A DNA stretch of 64,000 bases. It comes from Candidatus Dependentiae bacterium (GTDB taxonomy: Bacteria; Babelota; Babeliae; Babelales; RVW-14). The notes beneath the pieces were generated by a model. It was not told the origin of the DNA. It made no database searches and worked only from the letters and a program-made list of their open reading frames with translations. The stretch covers positions 356,642 to 420,641 of the forward strand of contig JAFEAY010000003.1 in assembly GCA_018266175.1 (NCBI GenBank), in the 5' to 3' direction. Every line of letters begins with the position of its first letter. The first letter of the stretch is position 1. Position numbers and translations under genes: made by a program. Shown piece by piece: positions 18,850-26,539 of the stretch.

Positions 18850-19768
18850 AGAGCTCCTCTCCACATGAGCACATGAACTTAGTAGCATAAACATAAATAT
18901 TTTTTAGGTGGCCTGAAACATGACCAAGCGAAGCGTCATCAGCTCGATTAATAACAAGCTCAAGCTCTGTTGCAAGCTCACTAATGAAGCTGTCAATAAT
19001 ATCTGCTCCACAACGAATTTTTTGTATAAAATCTACACCTTTATCAGTTCCATGAGCAAATAGAAATGCAAGCGCCGACTCAAGCGAATATAAAAGCACC
19101 GTGTAATCAACAACAAGTTGTGCACAAAAATGTCCATACAAAACATCTGATTTGATTGAAAGTTCGCCTTCCTGATTTTGCAAGGCAAAGGCGTAGAGCG
19201 ATTCATTAAATCGTAAAAAATTTGATGAAACTTTCTTGTAAAGCATTGAAAAATCTTTGCTATAGCTTGAAAAAAGCATCGGTAAGACGCGCGCTGCTTG
19301 CTCTTGACCTTGCCCAAGTGATGCGTAAATAATCCCGCAAATAAATGATCCGATTGCAATCTCAGTCCCATGCCACGCAGCAGCTTTTAAATGTCCTGAA
19401 AAAGTTTGTCGCTGAGCCAAATCATCGTAATAATTTTTAATTGCTTCTCGTTCAGCATTTCTAAGAGCTTCTACCTGCTCGTTTGTCAACCGAGGAATAT
19501 CGCTTGATCCTGTATTTGAACCTTCTATCGGTGCAAAATATTGATACACCCCGTAAGCAAGTAACCCTGCTCCTGCTGTACCAAGTGTTCCTAGCACAGT
19601 TTTTCGAATAGTAGAACTGCGCTTGCGCGATGCTTCCAGCGCTTGGGATTGCGACATAATGCGCTGTGGGTCAAGACGGGGAAGTAGTGTGGGCTGAAGA
19701 TCAGCCCCTAATTTCATCGTTATACCGAGCATCAGAATAATGCTCAAAATTTTTATTGTAAGCTTCAT
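18821..19768 (-). CDS. Exported or membrane protein of unknown function
   Basis: This 315-residue protein has an N-terminal hydrophobic signal (MKLTIKILSIILMLGITMKL), a second hydrophobic segment at about 57-76 (TVLGTLGTAGAGLLAYGVYQ) and a third at about 130-148 (EIAIGSFICGIIYASLG). It may therefore be a membrane protein with a large soluble C-terminal domain. No family is recognised. It begins 21 bases after the 447-residue protein gene and its 3' end overlaps the next gene. Its place in the operon suggests a membrane partner for its exported neighbours (inference). Confidence 0.72.
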   Translation of the reverse strand: MKLTIKILSIILMLGITMKLGADLQPTLLPRLDPQRIMSQSQALEASRKRSSTIRKTVLGTLGTAGAGLLAYGVYQYFAPIEGSNTGSSDIPRLTNEQVEALRNAEREAIKNYYDDLAQRQTFSGHLKAAAWHGTEIAIGSFICGIIYASLGQGQEQAARVLPMLFSSYSKDFSMLYKKVSSNFLRFNESLYAFALQNQEGELSIKSDVLYGHFCAQLVVDYTVLLYSLESALAFLFAHGTDKGVDFIQKIRCGADIIDSFISELATELELVINRADDASLGHVSGHLKNIYVYATKFMCSCGEELYGDSFSPVQ

Positions 19769-19789
19769 GATTATCTATCGCTCAAAAAC

Positions 19790-21133
19790 TTATCCGCCCC
19801 ATCCGTTTGAAAAACGATTAGGCATGTCGTCATCTAAGCCTGATGGTCTTATTCGAGCGGTTGTATCGGTACGACGCATCGAATCACCATTTCCGCCAAG
19901 ACCGAGTGTGCGTGGCTCAACTTCTTCTGCAAGCCTAATGAAGAGTTGCTCGATGTTTTTACGCATTGCCGGGAGAAGCGATTTGTTTGACTCAATAAAT
20001 TCATCTAACTCTTTCACCGAACCAGCTTTAAGCATGAGGGCGCGATAATCTGATAACCTGTTTTGAATCTGGTCTGCATAAAAACAGATGATGTCATCTT
20101 TTTTGTAATATTGCTTACGTGAATCAAGCACAAAGATAAAGTAATCAAATTGCTCAGCACAGCCAACAACATACATGCGCCATGCATTTAAACTATTGGT
20201 CGCTTCAATTTGCTCTTTTTCATCAATTTCAAATAGATTACGTTGCGTCATATCATGACCACGGAAGCTATCTTTTGGACCATCTTTAACGTTCTTTTCA
20301 ATCTGTTCCATAGCTTCTGAAATTAGCTTTTTCCAACCATTAACTTCTTTAGTTTTGAATGGATCTTTTGAATCGTGAAACAGAACTTTACACATGTCTT
20401 CCCACAAATCTAAGCCGCTTAAAAGCATAAAATCCCAGGTCCCGCCTAAAACAAGCTCAATTGTTGTCTTCAACTTTGAACTAATTGCTTCGCCAAGGGC
20501 TTCAGTAGCACGAATCATAAGCCCTTTTTGTATACCGTCGACAAATCCATCTGCTTGTTGAAATCCAAAAGAATCCCATGTTTTACCACCAATACCTCGA
20601 CCCACAATGCTTCCAATCTGAGCAGAATGTCCATCAGCTCCAAGCAATCGCGCTCGTTGTTTTTTCAGCTGTTCAATCATACGGGCATGGGCTTGCGCAC
20701 TGTCTGCTCCATTATTATCTCGCATACGAAGTAATTTTCGAGCCTGATAGATATCAGCATTAACTTTTCTCAATGCTGCTGCATCGAGTGGTTGATCAGC
20801 AGGATGATTCAAAAGGCGAGCACGCTCAGCTTGGAATGCGTCTAAATCAGCTTGAATCTCTTGTTGTCTTACACGAAAATCAGCAGGAAGAATATTTTCA
20901 GGAGCATTCTGCTCAGCCTGTTCAATCATCTTACTAATGTTATTAGCAGCCTCTAAGTCTTGCATTGCCTTTGAAGGATTCCTTCCCAAACGAAAATATG
21001 AACTTTCAATATCATACATATCTCGACCATATTGAGCTGGTACCGGCATTGATGCCTGAGCATCATTCATGCCACCAACAATCAATCCAATAACAAAAAA
21101 GAAACATACCGATAAACGTTGTCCTAATACCAT
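19790..21133 (-). CDS. Exported helical protein of unknown function, first gene of operon
   Basis: This 447-residue protein has a signal peptide (VCFFFVIGLIVGGMNDAQAS, cleavage after QAS). The N-terminal half is rich in predicted coiled coil (about 50-150). The middle carries GRGIGGKTWDSFGFQQADGF and a hydrophobic patch LGGTWDFMLLSGLDLW. The tail is Arg/Asp/Gly-rich. No family is recognised. It opens the four-gene minus-strand operon, separated from uvrA upstream by a strong terminator, so a promoter must lie in 21134-21270. That stretch is AT-rich, but I cannot pick a clear -35/-10. Confidence 0.75.
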   Translation of the reverse strand: MVLGQRLSVCFFFVIGLIVGGMNDAQASMPVPAQYGRDMYDIESSYFRLGRNPSKAMQDLEAANNISKMIEQAEQNAPENILPADFRVRQQEIQADLDAFQAERARLLNHPADQPLDAAALRKVNADIYQARKLLRMRDNNGADSAQAHARMIEQLKKQRARLLGADGHSAQIGSIVGRGIGGKTWDSFGFQQADGFVDGIQKGLMIRATEALGEAISSKLKTTIELVLGGTWDFMLLSGLDLWEDMCKVLFHDSKDPFKTKEVNGWKKLISEAMEQIEKNVKDGPKDSFRGHDMTQRNLFEIDEKEQIEATNSLNAWRMYVVGCAEQFDYFIFVLDSRKQYYKKDDIICFYADQIQNRLSDYRALMLKAGSVKELDEFIESNKSLLPAMRKNIEQLFIRLAEEVEPRTLGLGGNGDSMRRTDTTARIRPSGLDDDMPNRFSNGWGG

Positions 21134-21270
21134 TGCTTATCACCCCAGTAATACTATTAATTTGAATTTATAAATAAATACCGACTACAATCGATTGATT
21201 GAGGAGTATACCATGCAGTGCTGGTAAGACAAGCGGTATCGCAGTCGCCTTATGACAAAGTGCTTATTTG

Positions 21271-21328
21271 AAATAAAAAACAAAAAATATTGGGTTTATA
21301 GGCGATTTTAAGCCTATAAACCCAATAT
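21271..21328 (-). terminator. Rho-independent terminator of uvrA
   Basis: A perfect 17-base stem (21287-21303 with 21312-21328) and an 8-base loop are followed on the minus strand by a long T-rich tract. It starts 15 bases after the uvrA stop. Confidence 0.92.
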
Positions 21329-21343
21329 AAAAATCATAAGAAT

Positions 21344-23896
21344 TTACTTTTTTAACATCTTTTTCAAGTAGTTACCCGTGATGCTTTCTTTAACGTCAGC
21401 AACCTGATCAGGTGTTCCTTGCGCAACAATGTATCCACCTTGGTCGCCACCATCAGGTCCAACATCAATAACATAATCAACCGATTTTAAAACATCAAGG
21501 TTGTGTTCGATAACCAAGACGCTATTGCCTCGATCAACTAATTTATTCAACACGAGTAAAAGCTTTTCAACGTCGCAGCTGTGAAGGCCCGTCGTCGGTT
21601 CATCCAAAATGTACATCGCATTCTTGTCCCGCTTTGCAAGCTCATTAACAAGTTTGACGCGCTGCGCTTCACCACCAGAAAGTGTGGTTGAAGATTGACC
21701 CAGCTTGAGGTAATCAAGCCCAACTTCACACAACAAATCTAAGCGCTTTTTTAAGCGAGGAAAGTTTGCAAAAAATTCTGCTGCTTCAACAACCGTCATA
21801 TCAAGAATGTCTGAAATATTTTTACTGCGATACAAAATTTCAAGTGTCTGCTTGTTGTAACGTTTTCCTTTGCACGATTTGCAAACCATGAAAACGTCTT
21901 CTAAAAAGTGCATAGAAATTTTTGTTACACCTTCACCATCACATTCAAAGCAACGTCCCTCTGGAACGTTAAAGCTAAAACGACCGCATTTATAGCCACG
22001 CGCATTGCTTTCTGGCAGGCTTGCAAACAGATTTCTAATTTCATCAAAAATTCCAAGATACGTCGCAGGGTTTGACCGAGGAGTTCGACCGATAGGACTC
22101 TGGTCAACCAGTACCACATTTTTCAGGTTTTCAAGCCCTTCAATCTCTTCAAATGAACTTCCAATTGAGTAACCCAATGAAAAATATTGACGCAGTGCAG
22201 GAGCAAGTGTTTGCATAACCAAACTACTTTTACCTGATCCCGAAACTCCGGAAACCGCGCAAAAAATACCGAGTGGAAAATTAACCGTTACATTTTTCAA
22301 ATTATTAACGCGCACATTTTTGAGGGTCAAGAAGCCGGTAGGAACACGTCGTTCTTTGGGCATGACAATTGCACGCTTACCTGAAATATACGCACCTGTC
22401 ATAGAATTAGGGTTTTTTGCAACTTCAGCCGGTGTGCCGCACGCTGTCACTTGTCCACCCAAAACTCCTGCTGCAGGCCCCATATCAATCAGGTAATCTG
22501 CTTCTTGAATGGTATCCATATCGTGCTCAACCACAACTACCGTATTCCCTTGATCACGCAACATTTTAAGCGTGCTAATCAAGCGATCGTTATCACGCTG
22601 GTGTAACCCAATGCTCGGTTCATCAAGAATATAAAGCACCCCGCTGAGTGCAGAACCAATTTGCGTTGCAAGGCGAATGCGCTGTCCTTCACCACCAGAG
22701 AGTGTTCTTGCTGAACGTGAAAGCGTCAGGTACGTTAACCCAACGTTAACCAAAAAGCTCAGGCGACTGATAATTTCACGAAAGAGTGGATCGGTTATTT
22801 CTTTTTTATCACTCTGCTCAGATAACTGTATGCAGAGCTCGAGAAGCTTTGTAACAGAAAGTGTACAAAGGTCATGAATATTTTGATCACCAATAGTTAC
22901 CGCAAGAGCTTCATCGCTCAAGCGCTTGCCTTGGCAGTATTCACACATGCGTTCGCGCGATTCATAATCTAAATAAGGTGAAGAGCTTTGCTCTGAATTT
23001 CCCCAAACCGATGATGAACTTTCGTAGGTAAAGCCAAGTCCGTGGCAGTTTTTACAAGCACCAAGCGGTGAGTTGAAGGAAAAAAATCGTGGCTCAAGTT
23101 CAGGAAATGAGCGTACACAGGTCAAGCAGATACGCTGAGAAGAATAAATTTGTTCATTACCTTGTGCGTCAATAACACTGCACAAGCCACCATTGGTGTT
23201 AAATGCTTTTTCAATCGCTTCTTGCACACGCACAACTTCTTCAGGAATGATGGTAATTTTATCAATTAAAATGTTAATAGTGTGTTTGTAAGTTTTTTCA
23301 AGTTTGACCGCTTCAATTTCCTTGAGTTCTTTAAACCGATAGTCTTTACCGTCAATGGTAAAGCGATGAAATCCACTTTCAAAAAAGCGCTTAAGGTCGC
23401 TTTTGAATTCGCCCTTCTTTTGAATAGCGATGGGAGCAGTAACCGTTACCGTCTGATCTTTAAATTTAGTCAAAAGCATGTGGGTAATATTTTCCGGAGA
23501 TTCAGCGCTAATGACCGCATTACATTCAGGACAATGAGGTGTTCCAACACGAGCAAAAAGAACGCGTAAATAGTCGTAAATTTCGGTGATGGTACCAACG
23601 GTAGAACGAGGGTTGTAGCCAACGGTCTTTTGATCAATCGCAATAGCGGGACAAAGCCCCTCAATTTTTTCAACATCAGGGCGCTTAGAAATACCTAAAA
23701 ATTGACGCGCATATGATGAAAGTGATTCAACATAGCGACGTTGCCCTTCGGCATACAAAGTATCAAGTGCCAGAGAACTCTTGCCTGACCCTGAAGGACC
23801 GGTAATGACCACCAACTGCTCTTTTGGAATTTGAACGTTAACCGACTTGAGATTGTGCTCTTTGGCACCGGTAATTTTTATCATCCCTTTGCTCAT
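21344..23896 (-). CDS. uvrA: UvrABC excision nuclease subunit A, compact form
   Basis: UvrA is the damage-recognising ATPase of nucleotide-excision repair. Both ABC ATPase halves are complete: Walker A ITGPSGSGKSS and SGVSGSGKSS, signatures RTLSGGEGQR and TTLSGGEAQR, and Walker B LYILDEPSIGLH and MYILDEPTTGLH. Zinc motifs CLTC...CKNC and CFEC...CKSC are present. At about 850 residues it is shorter than the usual ~940. The segment between CKNCHG and CEYCQGK is only about 32 residues, where E. coli has roughly 100 (from memory). I favour the ATG at 23896, 9 bases after GAGAAG, over the GTG at 23905. Confidence 0.95.
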   Translation of the reverse strand: MSKGMIKITGAKEHNLKSVNVQIPKEQLVVITGPSGSGKSSLALDTLYAEGQRRYVESLSSYARQFLGISKRPDVEKIEGLCPAIAIDQKTVGYNPRSTVGTITEIYDYLRVLFARVGTPHCPECNAVISAESPENITHMLLTKFKDQTVTVTAPIAIQKKGEFKSDLKRFFESGFHRFTIDGKDYRFKELKEIEAVKLEKTYKHTINILIDKITIIPEEVVRVQEAIEKAFNTNGGLCSVIDAQGNEQIYSSQRICLTCVRSFPELEPRFFSFNSPLGACKNCHGLGFTYESSSSVWGNSEQSSSPYLDYESRERMCEYCQGKRLSDEALAVTIGDQNIHDLCTLSVTKLLELCIQLSEQSDKKEITDPLFREIISRLSFLVNVGLTYLTLSRSARTLSGGEGQRIRLATQIGSALSGVLYILDEPSIGLHQRDNDRLISTLKMLRDQGNTVVVVEHDMDTIQEADYLIDMGPAAGVLGGQVTACGTPAEVAKNPNSMTGAYISGKRAIVMPKERRVPTGFLTLKNVRVNNLKNVTVNFPLGIFCAVSGVSGSGKSSLVMQTLAPALRQYFSLGYSIGSSFEEIEGLENLKNVVLVDQSPIGRTPRSNPATYLGIFDEIRNLFASLPESNARGYKCGRFSFNVPEGRCFECDGEGVTKISMHFLEDVFMVCKSCKGKRYNKQTLEILYRSKNISDILDMTVVEAAEFFANFPRLKKRLDLLCEVGLDYLKLGQSSTTLSGGEAQRVKLVNELAKRDKNAMYILDEPTTGLHSCDVEKLLLVLNKLVDRGNSVLVIEHNLDVLKSVDYVIDVGPDGGDQGGYIVAQGTPDQVADVKESITGNYLKKMLKK

Positions 23897-24018
23897 TATT
23901 CCCACTTCTCTGGTAGCAACTCCAATAATTAATATTCAAACAGCAATTCTAAGCAAGGTACCATGTTTTTGAAAAAATGTCACGAGGGATAAAGAAGGAG
24001 CAATGAATCGGCCTACTT

Positions 24019-24837
24019 TTACTTCCCATAGCGACGCTGCCGACTGGCATAGTCATCCAGGGCCTTTTGCATATCTGTAGGGGTTAGATCTGGAAAAAGC
24101 TTATTAAAGAAAGAAAATTCACTATAGGCGCTCTGCCACAAGAAAAAACCCGAAAGGCGCCTTTCTCCAGAGGTACGAACAATGAGGTCTGGATTTGGGT
24201 GCCGCTGGCCGGCCGTATCAAGAAATTGGGCACAATGCTCGGTTGCCACAGGAGTCCCCAACATATTACGCGTTTGAAGTTTTTCCAACATGCGACAAAT
24301 TTCATCCTGCCCGCCGTAATCGATGCACAAATTCACCGCATGTTTTGAAAACGCTTTGGTCTTTTCAATCGCCGCATCAAGCGCTTGGAGCACATACGAT
24401 GGCAAGCGGTCGCGTCTCCCCAGATGTAGAATCTGAGCCTCCATGCGCAAGCACAAGGGCAAGAGTGCTTGATTAATGCCTTCAACAATCACCTGCATCA
24501 CATCAAAGACCTCTGCAAAATCTCGTTGCCAATTTTCCGTAGAAAAGCACCAAATAGAAACGGTATCTACCCCACCTTTCCACAAAAACTCCGTAATCGT
24601 GGGAACTGTTTCAAGTGATGCCTTACGTAACCCTTCAATGAGAGGAACTTTATGATCTTTTGCCCATCGACGGTTGCCATCTGGAATAATTGCTATGTGG
24701 TTGGGAATTGTTTTTGCCGTTACCAGCTTTGTAAGCTGTTGGATTTGTTGATCTTGATCTGCTGATTCAACGTGAAGAACTGAACATAATGAGAAAAAAG
24801 TTAAAGAAAATGTAAGAAACTTAAAACATCTTTTCAT
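24019..24837 (-). CDS. uppS: Isoprenyl transferase (undecaprenyl diphosphate synthase type) with N-terminal signal sequence
   Basis: This cis-prenyltransferase of 272 residues should build the C55 carrier lipid for peptidoglycan and O-antigen. The family motifs are intact: HIAIIPDGNRRWAK (catalytic D53), WCFSTENWQR and VRTSGERRLSGFFLWQ, then AYSEFSFF. Unusually, the enzyme is preceded by about 40 extra residues that look like a signal peptide or anchor (MKRCFKFLTFSLTFFSLCSV, possible cleavage near VESA). The ATG at 24837 has AAGGAGAGG at ideal distance, so this extension is probably translated. No internal ATG with a ribosome-binding site is seen nearer the catalytic domain. It may be membrane-tethered on the cytoplasmic side rather than exported. 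Confidence 0.9.
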   Translation of the reverse strand: MKRCFKFLTFSLTFFSLCSVLHVESADQDQQIQQLTKLVTAKTIPNHIAIIPDGNRRWAKDHKVPLIEGLRKASLETVPTITEFLWKGGVDTVSIWCFSTENWQRDFAEVFDVMQVIVEGINQALLPLCLRMEAQILHLGRRDRLPSYVLQALDAAIEKTKAFSKHAVNLCIDYGGQDEICRMLEKLQTRNMLGTPVATEHCAQFLDTAGQRHPNPDLIVRTSGERRLSGFFLWQSAYSEFSFFNKLFPDLTPTDMQKALDDYASRQRRYGK

Positions 24838-24923
24838 GAGACCTCTCCTTCTTTTTGTACAGATGTTGTTTTGCTTCAAGCATACTCAACATCTGCAAAA
24901 AAAGAAGGTAATATCATCAGGTT

Positions 24924-25691
24924 TTAAGTGCGAGCACAGATGCGTCGTGCAACGTGATCTCTTGTACTGCTTATAAGACTACGAATCTTCTCTACAGGAT
25001 TTACTCCATCAGTACCTACAATAGTTTTACAATGGAAATGGCAAACCACTCTATCCAAATATTCTAAGGCTTCAAAAAGTTTTACTTTTAAGTCAACTCG
25101 AACTGATCGATCTGCATAGAATCGTTCTGTGTCATACCAATTCATAGTTAAATTATCAGCATGCCACTCTTTAATGTAAATAAACGCATTTAATCCACAA
25201 CGAGCTTCTATTTTCAGAATTTTAATCATCTCTTCGTGCAGGTGCTCAAGCTTTGGATCATTTCTTTTGAATGCGTAAAAGTTAAATTTTCTGATGTAAT
25301 CAAGTGTTTTGATAACATTATTAAAAACCTGGGAGCCTGCTGTTCCCACAAAAAAGTTTAATTGACGAAGCACATTTTCTCTATTTTCATCCACACCTCT
25401 GTGGGAATAGCATACCGATGTAGCGTGTACTTTTTTAAGCAAAGCAGATGAGTGATCAACTATTTCGTTTTCTTGATCATCATCATCACTATCAGAAATA
25501 TCATCGCTGTCACTGCTGTCATCGCTATCCGATTCATCACAATGCATTGATGACTCGTCGCTAACATCACCAATAAATTCAACCAAAAAAGCTGGTGTTT
25601 TTGAACCCGGCTTCATGCAGATAAGATCTGAAGATAAAACTGAAACAAACAGAGAAAGTAAAAGCGCACGCGTAAAAAGAGGTATAATCAT
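24924..25691 (-). CDS. Secreted protein with an acidic Ser/Asp tract, function unknown
   Basis: This 255-residue protein has a signal peptide (MIIPLFTRALLLSLFVSVLS). An acidic low-complexity tract follows at about 50-80 (ESDSDDSSDSDDISDSDDDD) and then a compact helical domain with no recognised motif. AAGGACA precedes the ATG. It lies 86 bases upstream of uppS on the same strand. The Asp/Ser tract could bind calcium or serve as a flexible linker (inference). Confidence 0.72.
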   Translation of the reverse strand: MIIPLFTRALLLSLFVSVLSSDLICMKPGSKTPAFLVEFIGDVSDESSMHCDESDSDDSSDSDDISDSDDDDQENEIVDHSSALLKKVHATSVCYSHRGVDENRENVLRQLNFFVGTAGSQVFNNVIKTLDYIRKFNFYAFKRNDPKLEHLHEEMIKILKIEARCGLNAFIYIKEWHADNLTMNWYDTERFYADRSVRVDLKVKLFEALEYLDRVVCHFHCKTIVGTDGVNPVEKIRSLISSTRDHVARRICART

Positions 25692-25798
25692 CGAATGTCC
25701 TTAAACAGTTACAGAAAAATAATATGAAACAAAGGACCGCGATTATACCCAATAAATAACAAATAATCAAAGTTTTAATAATAATAATTTTTCAAAAA

Positions 25799-26344
25799 TT
25801 ACAAAATTAAACACAAACTTTTCTGCTCATACTTCGCAACAATCTCACGTACACGTTCTTCGGCAATCAGAGCAACGCCTAAAATGCTGGTTTCTATTTG
25901 AGAGACTTCCATGTCTTTGAGATAACTCACAATCTTGGTCTTAAGAGCACTTAGATCATCATTGCTCGGAAAAAAGTTATGAAGTGCATGTAAATCTCTT
26001 TTCTTCGCCACGTATTCAATCAACATTGTTGTCACATAAATATTAAATTCCGTTCTATCTTGATCGCTTGAAATCTCGTCATAAGCTTCAACATAATTTT
26101 TAATAAGATCCTTATGCTTGACGTTAAATTGAAACCAATCCAATTTTTGAGCAACCAGATATTCTTGAGGTACAACTCCAGATTCAACTTCAATATAATG
26201 ATTAATAAGATCTCCAGGTGCTTCATCAAATTGATAATAATCCAATGCTTTCACCTCTTGCACCACTTGTGAATAAGAACCAGCTCCAGCATGCGTCATC
26301 ACAAAACTCAAAAAATTCATACATAAAATTACTATTTTTTTCAC
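25799..26344 (-). CDS. Small secreted protein of unknown function
   Basis: This 181-residue protein starts with a signal peptide (KKIVILCMNFLSFVMTHA). The mature part is helical with repeated 'YQFDEAPGDLINHYIE' and 'FQFNVKHKDLIKNYVE'-like segments about 35 residues apart, suggesting an internal duplication. I chose a GTG start at 26344 because AAGGAAAC sits just upstream; a TTG at 26359 would place that ribosome-binding site inside the gene. No family is recognised. Confidence 0.7.
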   Translation of the reverse strand: MKKIVILCMNFLSFVMTHAGAGSYSQVVQEVKALDYYQFDEAPGDLINHYIEVESGVVPQEYLVAQKLDWFQFNVKHKDLIKNYVEAYDEISSDQDRTEFNIYVTTMLIEYVAKKRDLHALHNFFPSNDDLSALKTKIVSYLKDMEVSQIETSILGVALIAEERVREIVAKYEQKSLCLIL

Positions 26345-26469
26345 AAAAGTTTCCTTCAAAAAAATAACTGTCGCATACTTTTTAACGTATCCGAAGAAAT
26401 TAGACCTTCTTAACCTGTATCATAATTAATTTTTAGAAAAAAAGAGAATCTGTTCGTTCAGGTGAACTT

Positions 26470-26505
26470 CAACCAAAACAAGATGGGCACCGCGGGGTGC
26501 CCATC
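26470..26505 (-). terminator. Terminator of the large outer-membrane protein gene
   Basis: A perfect 10-base GC-rich stem (gatgggcacc / ggtgcccatc, 26482-26505) with a 4-base loop is followed on the minus strand by TTGTTTTGGTT. It lies 35 bases after the stop of the gene ending at 26540. Confidence 0.85.
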
Positions 26506-26539
26506 TCATCACACAAAAGTATTCTGATGATTTACTTTT

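Noticed and set aside
21344-23905. uvrA pseudogene
   Set aside because: Although short, both ATPase halves and zinc motifs are intact and there is no frameshift.
26345-26359. TTG start for the small secreted protein
   Set aside because: It would place the AAGGAAAC ribosome-binding site inside the gene; the GTG at 26344 is better spaced.
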